NCBI GenBank assembly: GCA_002428985.1
Contig: DIYL01000061.1
Coordinates: forward strand, 207,180 to 271,179
Length of the DNA stretch: 64,000 nt
Reading direction: 5' to 3'
Source: Anaerolineales bacterium UBA6055
GTDB taxonomy: Bacteria > Chloroflexota > Anaerolineae > Aggregatilineales > Phototrophicaceae
The notes under the pieces: generated by a model
What the model saw: the letters and a program-made list of their open reading frames with translations, nothing else
The model's database searches: none
Told to the model about the DNA's origin: nothing
Position numbers and translations under genes: made by a program
In this document: one piece after another, positions 35,260-43,833 of the stretch
How positions within the stretch are numbered: position 1 is the stretch's first letter
Layout of the letters: every line of letters starts with the position of its first letter

Positions 35260-37038
35260 GCCACCACGCTGACGACCTCTATATCTTGGATTACGTGAGC
35301 GTTGTGGGAGGTGTTCGGCCGCATATTCAATCTTTGCTTCATCAACAAGTGCTTTGAGATCACTACCGTCATCTTCCATTGCTTGCAAATAAATCCCGTC
35401 TTGATATTCAAGTACCCAATTACCTTTTGCATCCTGCTCAACTTGAAGGGTTGGGTCGTTTTTGACAGCCTCATATGCGATTAAACGATTCCGGTACATT
35501 TCCATTGCATAATCTTTTTTGCCTGTGCCAAATGATGACGTACGGTATGATGATATATCCACATCTGCCCAGTTAGGTGCGCCGGGATAGTCGTTGTCAC
35601 CGGGTGCGACGAGCAATTCATTATTATTAAGCATCTCGCTCAATTGTGCTTGAACCGCTTCCAGACGAGTAACGGCTGCATCTTTCTCAACTTGTCGTAA
35701 TCCCTTGAGTTGCGCGACAAATTCATCAGTTGCAATATCCAAAATCGCCTCAGCAAAATAGCGATCGATTTTTTCGGGCATGGTAGTCTTACCAACATTC
35801 TTTGTAATATCGGTACTCGTGGAGAAGGTGAAGTCATTATCAATCGCTGTAACTTTGGGGTCGCTGCCTGCACTTTGGTCAACCATGATATTTCCGATGT
35901 GACGGTCAATTTGCCCTGTAATCACGTCAAAAAGCTGGAGGTTGGCGAGCTGTTGTTGAAGCGATATATCACTAATATCAATATTCAGACGATAGACTTT
36001 ATCTGGATTGGTGGCTGTCCCGCCGATATTTTTAGATGCTTCTTTGCCTTCAGCAAAATCGCTGACGTTTCCCATTGCGCCGTTATATTTTGCGACATCA
36101 AAACTACCCATCAGTTCTTTAAATTCACGTCCTGCTTCTGCCATTTTGGTTGCAATTAACTGATGGACGCGTGAGGTTGCCAATGCACGGTAGGTTGATT
36201 GGACATTGAAGCCATCGACACTGGTTTCTGGGGTTGCCGCTTCGACTTCATGTGGTTTAAATACACGGCGTTCAGACCCACCATCCTCAGTTGAATAATC
36301 AAGTGCTGTCACATCACTAATTGCGCCACCACCTAGTGATTCTGGATTACCAACTTCACTACCATCAACACCGGGCGCAAGATCATCATTGGTCAAAATG
36401 GATTCAATCGGGATACCTGCTCGTGTAACAAATAATCCTTCTTTCCAAGTAATTGAGCCATCAGCAATCGCATTATTACTGACTAATGCGGTGATTGCAT
36501 CACGATCTTGTCGGACATCATCGAGGGCTGTTTGCGTCATATTATCGAGCATTTTGTAGGTCCGATTATTCATACTTCGACGATACTTAAATACAAACCC
36601 ATCCAATTGCCCAGCATATCTGTAGATGTTATCGAGCCTTTCAAGTAACTTGCCCGCATTCGCACGGCTGAACGGATTATTTGCGAGCATATGGTACATA
36701 CGGACATTGGACAACAGCCCGCTATATTCCGGCTTCTTTCGCATTTTTTTGATCAGTTTAGCATTGCTCTCACGCACTTTTTCAGTCGTTTTGTAATAAT
36801 AATTCTCAGTTGTATTCAGACGTTGAATTGGCTTTGGCTTACTGGTTTGAGCGGGGATTTGACCTTGGCGTAACATTTGTAACACAAATTGATTGCCGTG
36901 CGTCGACTGCAATTGCAAAATGTCATTAGAGGAGTAGGTCGCATTTGTATTCTGAGCCGATTGTGGCTCGTCATGGCGACGGGCTTTTCTGCGAATTTTT
37001 TTACGACGTGTTTTTTTGAATAGACTCGCCATACACAT
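35233..37038 (-). CDS. Candidate eCIS cargo protein with PI3K-like kinase signature
   Basis: Protein of 601 aa. The basic N-terminus is followed by ILQLQSTHGNQFVLQMLRQG (residues 40-59), which matches the LQxxxGNQxVxxxL tail found at the N-terminus of many proteins associated with extracellular contractile injection systems (such as DUF4157 proteins). The central and C-terminal part has a kinase-like catalytic core: VFKP with Lys261, QIDRHIGNIMV with Asp378 and Asn383, and AIDNDFTF with Asp400. DRHxxN followed by a distal Asp is the layout of PI3/PI4-kinases and related effector kinases. No signal peptide or membrane helix. The C-terminus is Arg-rich. MASLF (third codon) is an alternative start. 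Effector function is an inference; the motifs are seen directly. Confidence 0.75.
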   Translation of the reverse strand: MCMASLFKKTRRKKIRRKARRHDEPQSAQNTNATYSSNDILQLQSTHGNQFVLQMLRQGQIPAQTSKPKPIQRLNTTENYYYKTTEKVRESNAKLIKKMRKKPEYSGLLSNVRMYHMLANNPFSRANAGKLLERLDNIYRYAGQLDGFVFKYRRSMNNRTYKMLDNMTQTALDDVRQDRDAITALVSNNAIADGSITWKEGLFVTRAGIPIESILTNDDLAPGVDGSEVGNPESLGGGAISDVTALDYSTEDGGSERRVFKPHEVEAATPETSVDGFNVQSTYRALATSRVHQLIATKMAEAGREFKELMGSFDVAKYNGAMGNVSDFAEGKEASKNIGGTATNPDKVYRLNIDISDISLQQQLANLQLFDVITGQIDRHIGNIMVDQSAGSDPKVTAIDNDFTFSTSTDITKNVGKTTMPEKIDRYFAEAILDIATDEFVAQLKGLRQVEKDAAVTRLEAVQAQLSEMLNNNELLVAPGDNDYPGAPNWADVDISSYRTSSFGTGKKDYAMEMYRNRLIAYEAVKNDPTLQVEQDAKGNWVLEYQDGIYLQAMEDDGSDLKALVDEAKIEYAAEHLPQRSRNPRYRGRQRGGVTIGSNRR

Positions 37039-37202
37039 AACCTTTCATGATTATGATCGATACGTAGTAAATTCAAACACATCTGTATTTTTCTAACACC
37101 TGTATTTATTATACAGCAAATATCAAATTTTTAGGTTTTATTCTCCTTACGAATAGAGTTTTCATCCATCATATCTATTGCTTAGACGATACGCATCGGC
37201 AA

Positions 37203-37234
37203 GAAGTCTAACGCCGATTACTACCAATTGTGAC
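37203..37234. repeat. 32-bp direct repeat, copy 2
   Basis: Exact second copy of 35228-35259. It lies between the cargo gene and the GT39 gene, so the two copies bracket the cargo gene and its upstream region. Confidence 0.92.
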
Positions 37235-37331
37235 CCCATAGCAACGACTGCCCAATATAGACAAATGGTATGAATGCAAACAGCAGTGGTGCGAGCCAAA
37301 TCAATTGTATTATGATGATGTATCCGAAGGT
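37221..37331 (-). pseudogene. Transmembrane-helix remnant after the GT39 gene
   Basis: A frame overlapping the end of the GT39 gene, shifted by one base, encodes about 36 residues of typical membrane sequence (PLLFAFIPFVYIGQSLLWG) and stops inside the 32-bp repeat. There is no start codon of its own. It could be the remnant of a lost membrane gene or a frameshifted extension of the GT39 gene. Confidence 0.3.
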
Positions 37332-38836
37332 TCACTTTCGACAAAATACACACGCGTATCCCCATATTCGTATTGTAACGCTTCTTGTACTTCAAGATTG
37401 CTACTTTGCCAAAAATTATTATCCACAATCACCCAAACACGGTCATGCGGAAATTGTTGTTCTTCGATATACATTTCATGATACCGCTCAATATCTTGTA
37501 CGAGTTCAAATCGCCTAGAATCATAGAAATGTGCGCTTAATAAAGTCTGCGACGCGTACACAATTGCATCACCGTCTTGAATATGCTCATTAACGTAGAC
37601 ACTGACCTGTCGCATGTAATTATTGGAAAAATATCCGTTTTGATATCCTTGATACGTGAACATGCTCAAAATAATGAGATGAATGCCAATCAATGCCCCT
37701 ATCACAAACCGTGCCAGACGACGAAACCGCGTTGGACAATAATCCCAGAGTGCCTTATATCCCAGAATCAAGATGATGATGTAGGCGACGAGCGCAACCC
37801 CAAGATACCGCGCGACAAAGACACTCCTGAGTTGTGACAACAGGACTAATCCCACGAATGGGATAACCGAAAGCCCAACCCAATACTCAGCATGTAGAAT
37901 ATGTCGTATACGTAGGATAAATCCTAATAGTGGAATGATAAGAATAGAGAGCAATATAGGATGTGGTAAGGCATTCCCAAATACAATAGATTCAAAGCCA
38001 TTGAGCACATAATTAACTGTGGGTTCGGGAACCCATGCTAACCGTTCTTCGTTGATTTGAAATGTATGGTTAATCCAGACTAATGCTGGTACAAGTAAGA
38101 TAATTTGCAATGTTGCCCAAAATAGTGCCTGCTTGAATTTACTACGACGTTGTATGACGATACGGAACCATGTCAATGCCTGCCCACTTAACAGGACAAA
38201 ATTGGCAACATGAGTCAAATACGCCATCATAGAAACAATATGTGCACTATACCAAATGGTGGTTTGCCGATGATGCCTGGAGACATAGCGCAAAAAGAGG
38301 TAGCTGAAGATCGCTATAAGTGCTTGGCTCATGCTATACATCCGTGCTTGCCGGGCGTGTTCAATGGCAAACAAGTGGAATGCGATCATAATCCCCAAGA
38401 GCAAGGCAAAACGGGGCGCACGATAAATATGTGTCATAATTCGCATTGCCGCGCCAATCAATAACATCCCCCATAAAACGGATGGGTAACGAACCATAAA
38501 TTCACCATGTGGTTCGGGATATGCAAGTAAGGTTGCGAAGTAGAGTGGCATGTGTATTTTACGCTCTTGCACGCCATCATATAAGCTGTCATTGAACACT
38601 GCAATTTGCACCGTGCGCCATGTGAACATTTCATCTATATGAAACGACGTATGTGCAATCGCAACTGTACGAATGGCATATGCGCCTAACAAAATAACTA
38701 GCGCACATAAGAGGTAACGATGTAATCTCATTGGCTTCCAGCTTGTTGTATTTTTCTGCATCTGGTGGATGTTGCCTTTATTTGGACTTATCACAGAAGT
38801 TGTTGCATCACACTTAAAATGCCATCTGATATTCAC
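37310..38836 (-). CDS. GT39-like membrane glycosyltransferase
   Basis: Polytopic GT-C enzyme of up to 508 aa with about 10-11 membrane helices. After the first helix the periplasmic loop has SFHIDEMFTW, the acidic motif typical of ArnT/PMT-like enzymes using polyprenyl-phosphate sugars. Repeated Tyr/Arg-rich loops and a soluble C-terminal domain (YVNEHIQDGDAIVYASQ) match the family. Several in-frame starts exist (38836, then MQKN, then MRLHRYLL); the last has a GGAAG element close by. Acceptor unknown. Confidence 0.85.
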   Translation of the reverse strand: MNIRWHFKCDATTSVISPNKGNIHQMQKNTTSWKPMRLHRYLLCALVILLGAYAIRTVAIAHTSFHIDEMFTWRTVQIAVFNDSLYDGVQERKIHMPLYFATLLAYPEPHGEFMVRYPSVLWGMLLIGAAMRIMTHIYRAPRFALLLGIMIAFHLFAIEHARQARMYSMSQALIAIFSYLFLRYVSRHHRQTTIWYSAHIVSMMAYLTHVANFVLLSGQALTWFRIVIQRRSKFKQALFWATLQIILLVPALVWINHTFQINEERLAWVPEPTVNYVLNGFESIVFGNALPHPILLSILIIPLLGFILRIRHILHAEYWVGLSVIPFVGLVLLSQLRSVFVARYLGVALVAYIIILILGYKALWDYCPTRFRRLARFVIGALIGIHLIILSMFTYQGYQNGYFSNNYMRQVSVYVNEHIQDGDAIVYASQTLLSAHFYDSRRFELVQDIERYHEMYIEEQQFPHDRVWVIVDNNFWQSSNLEVQEALQYEYGDTRVYFVESEPSDTSS

Positions 38837-38962
38837 GAGATGGCATCAAACAACGCATATCACCAGTATAAATGACAACTTTTGTGGTCACAATTAATTT
38901 TCGGCAGGGACTATATCTGGGTTGAGGGATAGTGATACAATCTCAGATATAGCTTTTAATAC

Positions 38963-39304
38963 TCAATCTTTAGGGACGATAGCGCCCCAATGTTCAACGA
39001 TTAAGCCGTCTTCAATCCGCAAAATTTCTATGGTTTCACGGTCAATTTCAGTGCCTCTATCGTTCCCCCACCAATGTAACCGTGCCACAATTTTTCCTTG
39101 CCCCTCAATCACATCCAAAATATCGACATTAAACGGCTCAGAACGCCGCGAACCTTTGACGATAAGCTTGAATTCTTCAGGCCCATCGACTGTGATATGT
39201 GGTGGTTTTTGGTGATCAATATAATTGGGAGAGAAGATCGTATCCACTTCGGATAAATCACCTGTATTAAAAATCATAACGACTTTTTCGAGTAAATCGC
39301 GCAT
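38963..39304 (-). CDS. SnoaL-like (NTF2-fold) protein
   Basis: Small NTF2-fold protein of 113 aa. The pattern is a helix (VVMIFNTGDLSEVDTIFSPNYIDH), a conserved GPEEFK turn, and strands with ARLHWWGNDRG. SnoaL-like proteins are cyclases, isomerases or ligand-binding proteins. GGAGG lies five bases before the ATG at 39304. It is the last gene of the leftward peptide-transporter operon, 33 bases after the second permease. Confidence 0.85.
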   Translation of the reverse strand: MRDLLEKVVMIFNTGDLSEVDTIFSPNYIDHQKPPHITVDGPEEFKLIVKGSRRSEPFNVDILDVIEGQGKIVARLHWWGNDRGTEIDRETIEILRIEDGLIVEHWGAIVPKD

Positions 39305-39337
39305 TATTTCCTCCAATCCTAATTAAGTGACAATGAC

Positions 39338-40270
39338 TTACTCATATAATTTGGGATCAAGTGCATCGCGCAGACCGTCGCCCACAAAGTTAAAGCCAAG
39401 CACCGTGATCATAATCGCGACACCGGGGAATACAGCATACCACCATGCATTGGTTGTGAAGTTGCGTCCGGCATCAATCATTGTGCCCCAACTTGGATTT
39501 GGAATTTGTACACCGAGCCCAAGGAAGCTCAATCCGGATTCAGTTAAAATCACACCCGCGATGCCCAGTGTTGCCAAGACAATTGTGGGAGCAATCGCAT
39601 TCGGTAAAATATGGCGTATCAAAATACGGGGGACAGATACACCTAATGCCTGTGCGGCAATGATATATTCACGTTCCTTAAGGGATAACACCTGACTACG
39701 CATCATGCGCGCATCTGATGCCCACCCAATCAAACCTAATGCGACAAAAATACTCGCCTTTTGTGGATCAAAGCCGATGTTGCTGAAAAATGTCCACTGG
39801 CTCGTATCGATAATATTGACCCACACAATCAAGAAAATGAGTCCGGGAATAGCAAAAATCGCATCTGTAATCCGCATAATCACATCATCAATGATGCCGC
39901 CATACCACCCAGAAATTAAACCAACAGTCACACCCACCGTAACCGCAATCCCCTGTGCGATAATCGCGATCTGAATCGAAATGGACGCACCGTATAAGAG
40001 GCGACTAAAAATATCCCGTCCAAAGTCATCAGTGCCGAGGAAATATTTGCTACCCGGCGGTGTGAGTCGATCAACGGGGTTAATCTTATTGGGATCGTAG
40101 GGTGCGATATAGGGCGCAGCAACCGCACAGAACACAACAATGATGACAATTCCTAATCCGAATAGGGCAATGCGATTGCGTAAAAATGCACGGATAAAGC
40201 GACTGCGTGTACCGTCATTTGATTGTTGGACTTCTAATTGAGCTACATTCTCAGTGGATGCCATGATCAT
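39338..40270 (-). CDS. ABC transporter permease, DppC/OppC type
   Basis: Inner-membrane permease of 310 aa for dipeptides, oligopeptides or related substrates. An N-terminal cytosolic segment and first helix (IALFGLGIVIIVVFCAV) precede the periplasmic domain (PPGSKYFLGTDDFGRDIFSRLL), then four or five helices with the coupling EAA-type loop (AAQALGVSVPRILIRHILPN). It starts three bases after the DppB-type permease. Partner of that permease and of the binding protein at 41317-42975. Confidence 0.94.
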   Translation of the reverse strand: MIMASTENVAQLEVQQSNDGTRSRFIRAFLRNRIALFGLGIVIIVVFCAVAAPYIAPYDPNKINPVDRLTPPGSKYFLGTDDFGRDIFSRLLYGASISIQIAIIAQGIAVTVGVTVGLISGWYGGIIDDVIMRITDAIFAIPGLIFLIVWVNIIDTSQWTFFSNIGFDPQKASIFVALGLIGWASDARMMRSQVLSLKEREYIIAAQALGVSVPRILIRHILPNAIAPTIVLATLGIAGVILTESGLSFLGLGVQIPNPSWGTMIDAGRNFTTNAWWYAVFPGVAIMITVLGFNFVGDGLRDALDPKLYE

Positions 40271-40273
40271 CTC

Positions 40274-41218
40274 CTAGCTATAACGAATGCGCGGATCAAC
40301 AACCGCATACACGATGTCAGTAATCAAATTTACGGCGAGAATCACAATCGCGCCATACGTCAGAATGCCCATAATCACAGGGGTATCACGGGTTTGAATT
40401 GCAGGGACGATTGCACGTCCAAGACCAGGCCAATTAAATACAGTTTCGGTCAATAGTGATCCACCGAGTAACCCCGCGACCTGCAACCCAATGACGGTTA
40501 GCACAGGTAACAACGCATTCCGCAGGTGATGGCGAATCAAAATGCTATTGTTCTTGAGCCCTTTAGCGCGGGCTGTTTGCAGATAATCTTGCGAGCGGAC
40601 TTCGAGCATCGAAGAGCGGGTAATCCGTGCGACAGTTGCTGATAGACTTGTACCCAAGACCAACGATGGCAACACCATATACCATAGATCACCATTCCCC
40701 CATCCAGCGACGGGGAATATCGCGATCCCATACGTCGATTGCGTAAACAATAATTGCGCGATGAGCCCCTGCCAGAAAACAGGCATGGATAACCCAATTA
40801 AAGCAAACAGCATCAACCCGTGGTCAATCCATGTATATTGCTTGACTGCCGAAATAATACCTGCCGAAACACCCAATACCAGCGATACGGTCAACCCACC
40901 GAGCATCAATTGAATTGTACGGGGTAGCCGATAACCGATAATGTCTACGACGGGTTCTTTTTGGATATACGATTGTCCAAAGTCAAATTGCAACATACGC
41001 CCCAAAAATTCTAAATATTGCTCATGGAATGGGCGATTAATGCCGAGCGATTCTTCGATCTCTGCGATTGTCTCTGCGGATAAGCGATTATACTCCTCAC
41101 CAAGTGAGGCACGTAATGGGTCGCCGGGCATCAAATATGTCAGGGCAAAAATAATCGTATAAATAATTAATAGCGTGGGGATCATCTGTAACAGACGGCG
41201 AGCAATATATTTAAGCAT
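40274..41218 (-). CDS. ABC transporter permease, DppB/OppB type
   Basis: Permease of 314 aa. It has the typical opening MLKYIARRLLQMIPTLLIIY, the GDP motif (LMPGDPLRASLG), a periplasmic segment with SLGINRPFHEQYLEFLGRM, and the cytoplasmic EAA loop (ARAKGLKNNSILIRHHLRN). It forms the heterodimeric channel with the downstream DppC-type protein. The intergenic stretch before it holds a 30-bp palindrome (41256-41285). Confidence 0.94.
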   Translation of the reverse strand: MLKYIARRLLQMIPTLLIIYTIIFALTYLMPGDPLRASLGEEYNRLSAETIAEIEESLGINRPFHEQYLEFLGRMLQFDFGQSYIQKEPVVDIIGYRLPRTIQLMLGGLTVSLVLGVSAGIISAVKQYTWIDHGLMLFALIGLSMPVFWQGLIAQLLFTQSTYGIAIFPVAGWGNGDLWYMVLPSLVLGTSLSATVARITRSSMLEVRSQDYLQTARAKGLKNNSILIRHHLRNALLPVLTVIGLQVAGLLGGSLLTETVFNWPGLGRAIVPAIQTRDTPVIMGILTYGAIVILAVNLITDIVYAVVDPRIRYS

Positions 41219-41255
41219 ATGGTTTCACCACAGAGAGTAGATAATGTGTAGATGT

Positions 41256-41285
41256 GTAAGGGAGGGTTTGCAAACCCTCCCCTAC
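41256..41285. repeat. 30-bp palindrome, GGTTTGCAAACC family, copy 1
   Basis: The core GGGAGGGTTTG and CAAACCCTCCC arms form a perfect 22-bp palindrome (41260-41281), with GTA and TAC at the outer ends. It lies inside the transporter operon between binding protein and permease genes. A related copy is at 59682-59711. Confidence 0.8.
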
Positions 41286-41316
41286 GAGTGATGTTAAATT
41301 ATATCAATCCAGTGGA

Positions 41317-42975
41317 TTACATATCACCCAATGCAACATTCCACATTGGTGCGGTATATGTACCACCGCCACCGGGGGCAAAGCCGTCCACATAGTCTTT
41401 TTGCAACCATGAAACTTTACTGTATGCGGATGGAATCACGATGGTGTCTTCCATGATGATGTCATGGACTTGTTGATAGAGACCTTCACGAACATCTGCA
41501 TCAAGTTCTGCGCGAGCTTGGTCGAGTAGGTCGTTAACTTCTGGATTGTCGTAACGCATCGAACCTTCACCTTGATAAATCAAGAAGTCGAATACATCGG
41601 ATGGATCAACGATACCAGCAGCCCAACCATTCTGGAAGATCATTGCATCGTCTTCACGGATGCTATCCCAGTAAGTGCCACCATCTTCTACGATGAATTC
41701 AACCTCTACACCGATTTCTTGCAGACCTGCTTGCCAGACAACAACTTGCGCTTCATCGCTGATGACCTCTAGCAAGTGAATACGCATGACAGGTAGACCT
41801 TCACCACCGGGGAAGCCAGCTTCTTCGAGGAGGCTTGCGGCTAGCTCAAGGTCATATGGATAGAGTGTTGCTGGTGTGGATGCAGGGAAGCTTGGTGGTA
41901 AGAAGCCAAGATCAGCAGGGAAACGTGCGCCTTCTGCCAGAATATCCCATGAGGTTTCACGGTCAAGTGCGTGAGCGAGTGCACGACGCACCAGTGGTTG
42001 TTCCGCTAGGAAACCTGTTTCCATGTTAAAGCCCCAATAACGGATGTGGAGACCTGGTTTTTCGTTAAAGTCACCGCCAAATTCTTCAATGATGGATTGA
42101 CGTTGCCCACTTGGGAAGCTGAACAAGAAATCAAGGTTACCTTCACGGTAGTCGAGCAACGCAGTGTTTGCATCACCATAGTTGATGAAGCGAATACCTT
42201 CGTTCATTGGCAAACCTTCGACAAAGAAGTCAGGGTTGGCTTTTAGAATGAGGGTATCTTGTCTACGCCATTCAACAAATTGGTAAGGACCTGTGCCAAC
42301 TGGCGTATTGCTAATATCTTCGCCCAATTGCATGTAAGCTGATGGGGATACAATGGAGATCATACCATTGATCATAAACAGGCGATCTGGTTGTGATAGG
42401 GTGATTTGGAAAGTATAGTCATCAAGTACTTGCAGACCAGCAACTTCCATATCTTCCATAATGAGTGGAACTTCGTCGCCAGCTTCAATCATTTCTTCCA
42501 TTGCAGCGATGTATTCACTTGCGCCAAGAATCGATTGTAGGGCAGCACTACCACTTTGGATGGAGATTTCTTCGTCAGCATTTAATGCAACCATGTAGTT
42601 CCACATGATGTCATCAGCTGTAACTTCGCGTTCGCCATCAGCATATTCGATGCCATCAATTTGATGGAACAAGACACCTTCACGGATGTTGAAAGTAAAT
42701 ACTTGATTACCGTCCGCGTCTTCAGAAATTTCCCAGCTCTCAGCAATCGCAGGTTCAATTTCGCCTGTTTCTGCATTCAAACTGGTGAGTCCCATAAAGA
42801 TGTTACGGTTGACTGTACCGATGGTGATTGTGTCGGAAATAAAGGGGTTGAGGTGTTCTGGGTCAGCAGTGATGGGATAGCGGATAAATCCGTCTTCGCC
42901 CTGTGCTGAACCAAGGGGGATAAGTGTCATACTTGCTAATAAAAGAACCATAATAAGCGTCAAAAGTCGCTTCAT
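41317..42975 (-). CDS. ABC transporter substrate-binding protein, family 5
   Basis: Extracytoplasmic binding protein of 552 aa of the peptide/nickel (SBP_bac_5) family. It has a signal peptide (residues about 1-24, ending near GSAQG) and the conserved NIFMGLTSLNAETGEIEPAIAESW segment, with TPVGTGPYQFVEW and DYREGNLDF further on. There is no lipobox Cys, so it is probably tethered in another way or secreted. It is the first gene of the operon with two permeases; the ATPase subunits are not encoded nearby. Substrate probably a peptide or sugar oligomer. Confidence 0.93.
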   Translation of the reverse strand: MKRLLTLIMVLLLASMTLIPLGSAQGEDGFIRYPITADPEHLNPFISDTITIGTVNRNIFMGLTSLNAETGEIEPAIAESWEISEDADGNQVFTFNIREGVLFHQIDGIEYADGEREVTADDIMWNYMVALNADEEISIQSGSAALQSILGASEYIAAMEEMIEAGDEVPLIMEDMEVAGLQVLDDYTFQITLSQPDRLFMINGMISIVSPSAYMQLGEDISNTPVGTGPYQFVEWRRQDTLILKANPDFFVEGLPMNEGIRFINYGDANTALLDYREGNLDFLFSFPSGQRQSIIEEFGGDFNEKPGLHIRYWGFNMETGFLAEQPLVRRALAHALDRETSWDILAEGARFPADLGFLPPSFPASTPATLYPYDLELAASLLEEAGFPGGEGLPVMRIHLLEVISDEAQVVVWQAGLQEIGVEVEFIVEDGGTYWDSIREDDAMIFQNGWAAGIVDPSDVFDFLIYQGEGSMRYDNPEVNDLLDQARAELDADVREGLYQQVHDIIMEDTIVIPSAYSKVSWLQKDYVDGFAPGGGGTYTAPMWNVALGDM

Positions 42976-43198
42976 ACAGCAATCTCCTCATGAATATAGT
43001 ATTTAAGTTAAACGATTATCTAAGCGAAAGCATAACTTCCGTTAAATCCCTATTAGTTTAATGCAACATGAGAGGGTTAAGCAATACATTAATTCCAATT
43101 TTAATAATGCTACTGATTTTACAAAGATATTTATATAGAAAATATGTTCTATTTTGTGATATGATAATGCAAATAGATCCAGTAGAGAGGGGACTAGT

Positions 43199-43735
43199 AT
43201 GAAGCATATTGTGGTAACTGAATTTGTATCACTTGATGGGGTGATGGAAAACCCAGCATGGACGATGCCCTATTGGAATGATGAGATTGCAGAATTTAAA
43301 GATGTTGAACAACGTGAATCGGATACCATGTTGTTAGGCCGGAAGACATATGAAGGCTTTGCGGGTGCATGGGCGAATAGCACCGAAGATGGAGCCGATT
43401 ATATGAATAACACACCCAAATATGTTGTATCGACAACACTCCAGAATGCTGACTGGAACAATTCAACTGTGATCAATAATAATGTGATTGATGAAATCAC
43501 CAACTTGAAAGCGCAAGACGGCAAGGATATTTTGGTATATGGTAGTGCGCAATTGGTACAAATGTTGATTCAGCATGATTTGGTCGACCGCTACCGACTA
43601 TTAGTTTATCCGATGGTGTTGGGCGAGGGAATTAAACTCTTTCAAGATGCCACAAAAACAACACTCAAATTGATAGAAACACAGACATTTAGTTCAGGTG
43701 TTATCGGGATGATTTACGAACCAATACGTGATTAG
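43199..43735 (+). CDS. Dihydrofolate-reductase-fold protein (RibD C-terminal-like)
   Basis: Protein of 178 aa of the YyaP/YwjB-type DHFR-like family. It has the N-terminal VTEFVSLDGVMENPAW, the NADPH-binding LLGRKTYEGFAG, and the later IVYGSAQLVQ-like segment (DILVYGSAQLVQMLI). Such proteins share the RibD reductase fold but their substrates are mostly unknown; resistance to antifolates is one proposed role. AGAGGGGAC precedes the ATG. Single gene. Confidence 0.9.
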   Translation: MKHIVVTEFVSLDGVMENPAWTMPYWNDEIAEFKDVEQRESDTMLLGRKTYEGFAGAWANSTEDGADYMNNTPKYVVSTTLQNADWNNSTVINNNVIDEITNLKAQDGKDILVYGSAQLVQMLIQHDLVDRYRLLVYPMVLGEGIKLFQDATKTTLKLIETQTFSSGVIGMIYEPIRD

Positions 43736-43833
43736 TAGGAATCGTTATCTGCGCTACATATGATTTAGTAGGTTTACCAGAATCCGTTCGTCTGTTAATT
43801 TTAAGTCATGTGCAGAGTAATGAAAGCTGATAT

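Noticed and set aside
37162..37428. 88-codon frame around the second 32-bp repeat
   Set aside because: It overlaps the GT39 3' end antiparallel in frame logic, and its apparent similarity to the frame at 35217-35474 is only the shared repeat.
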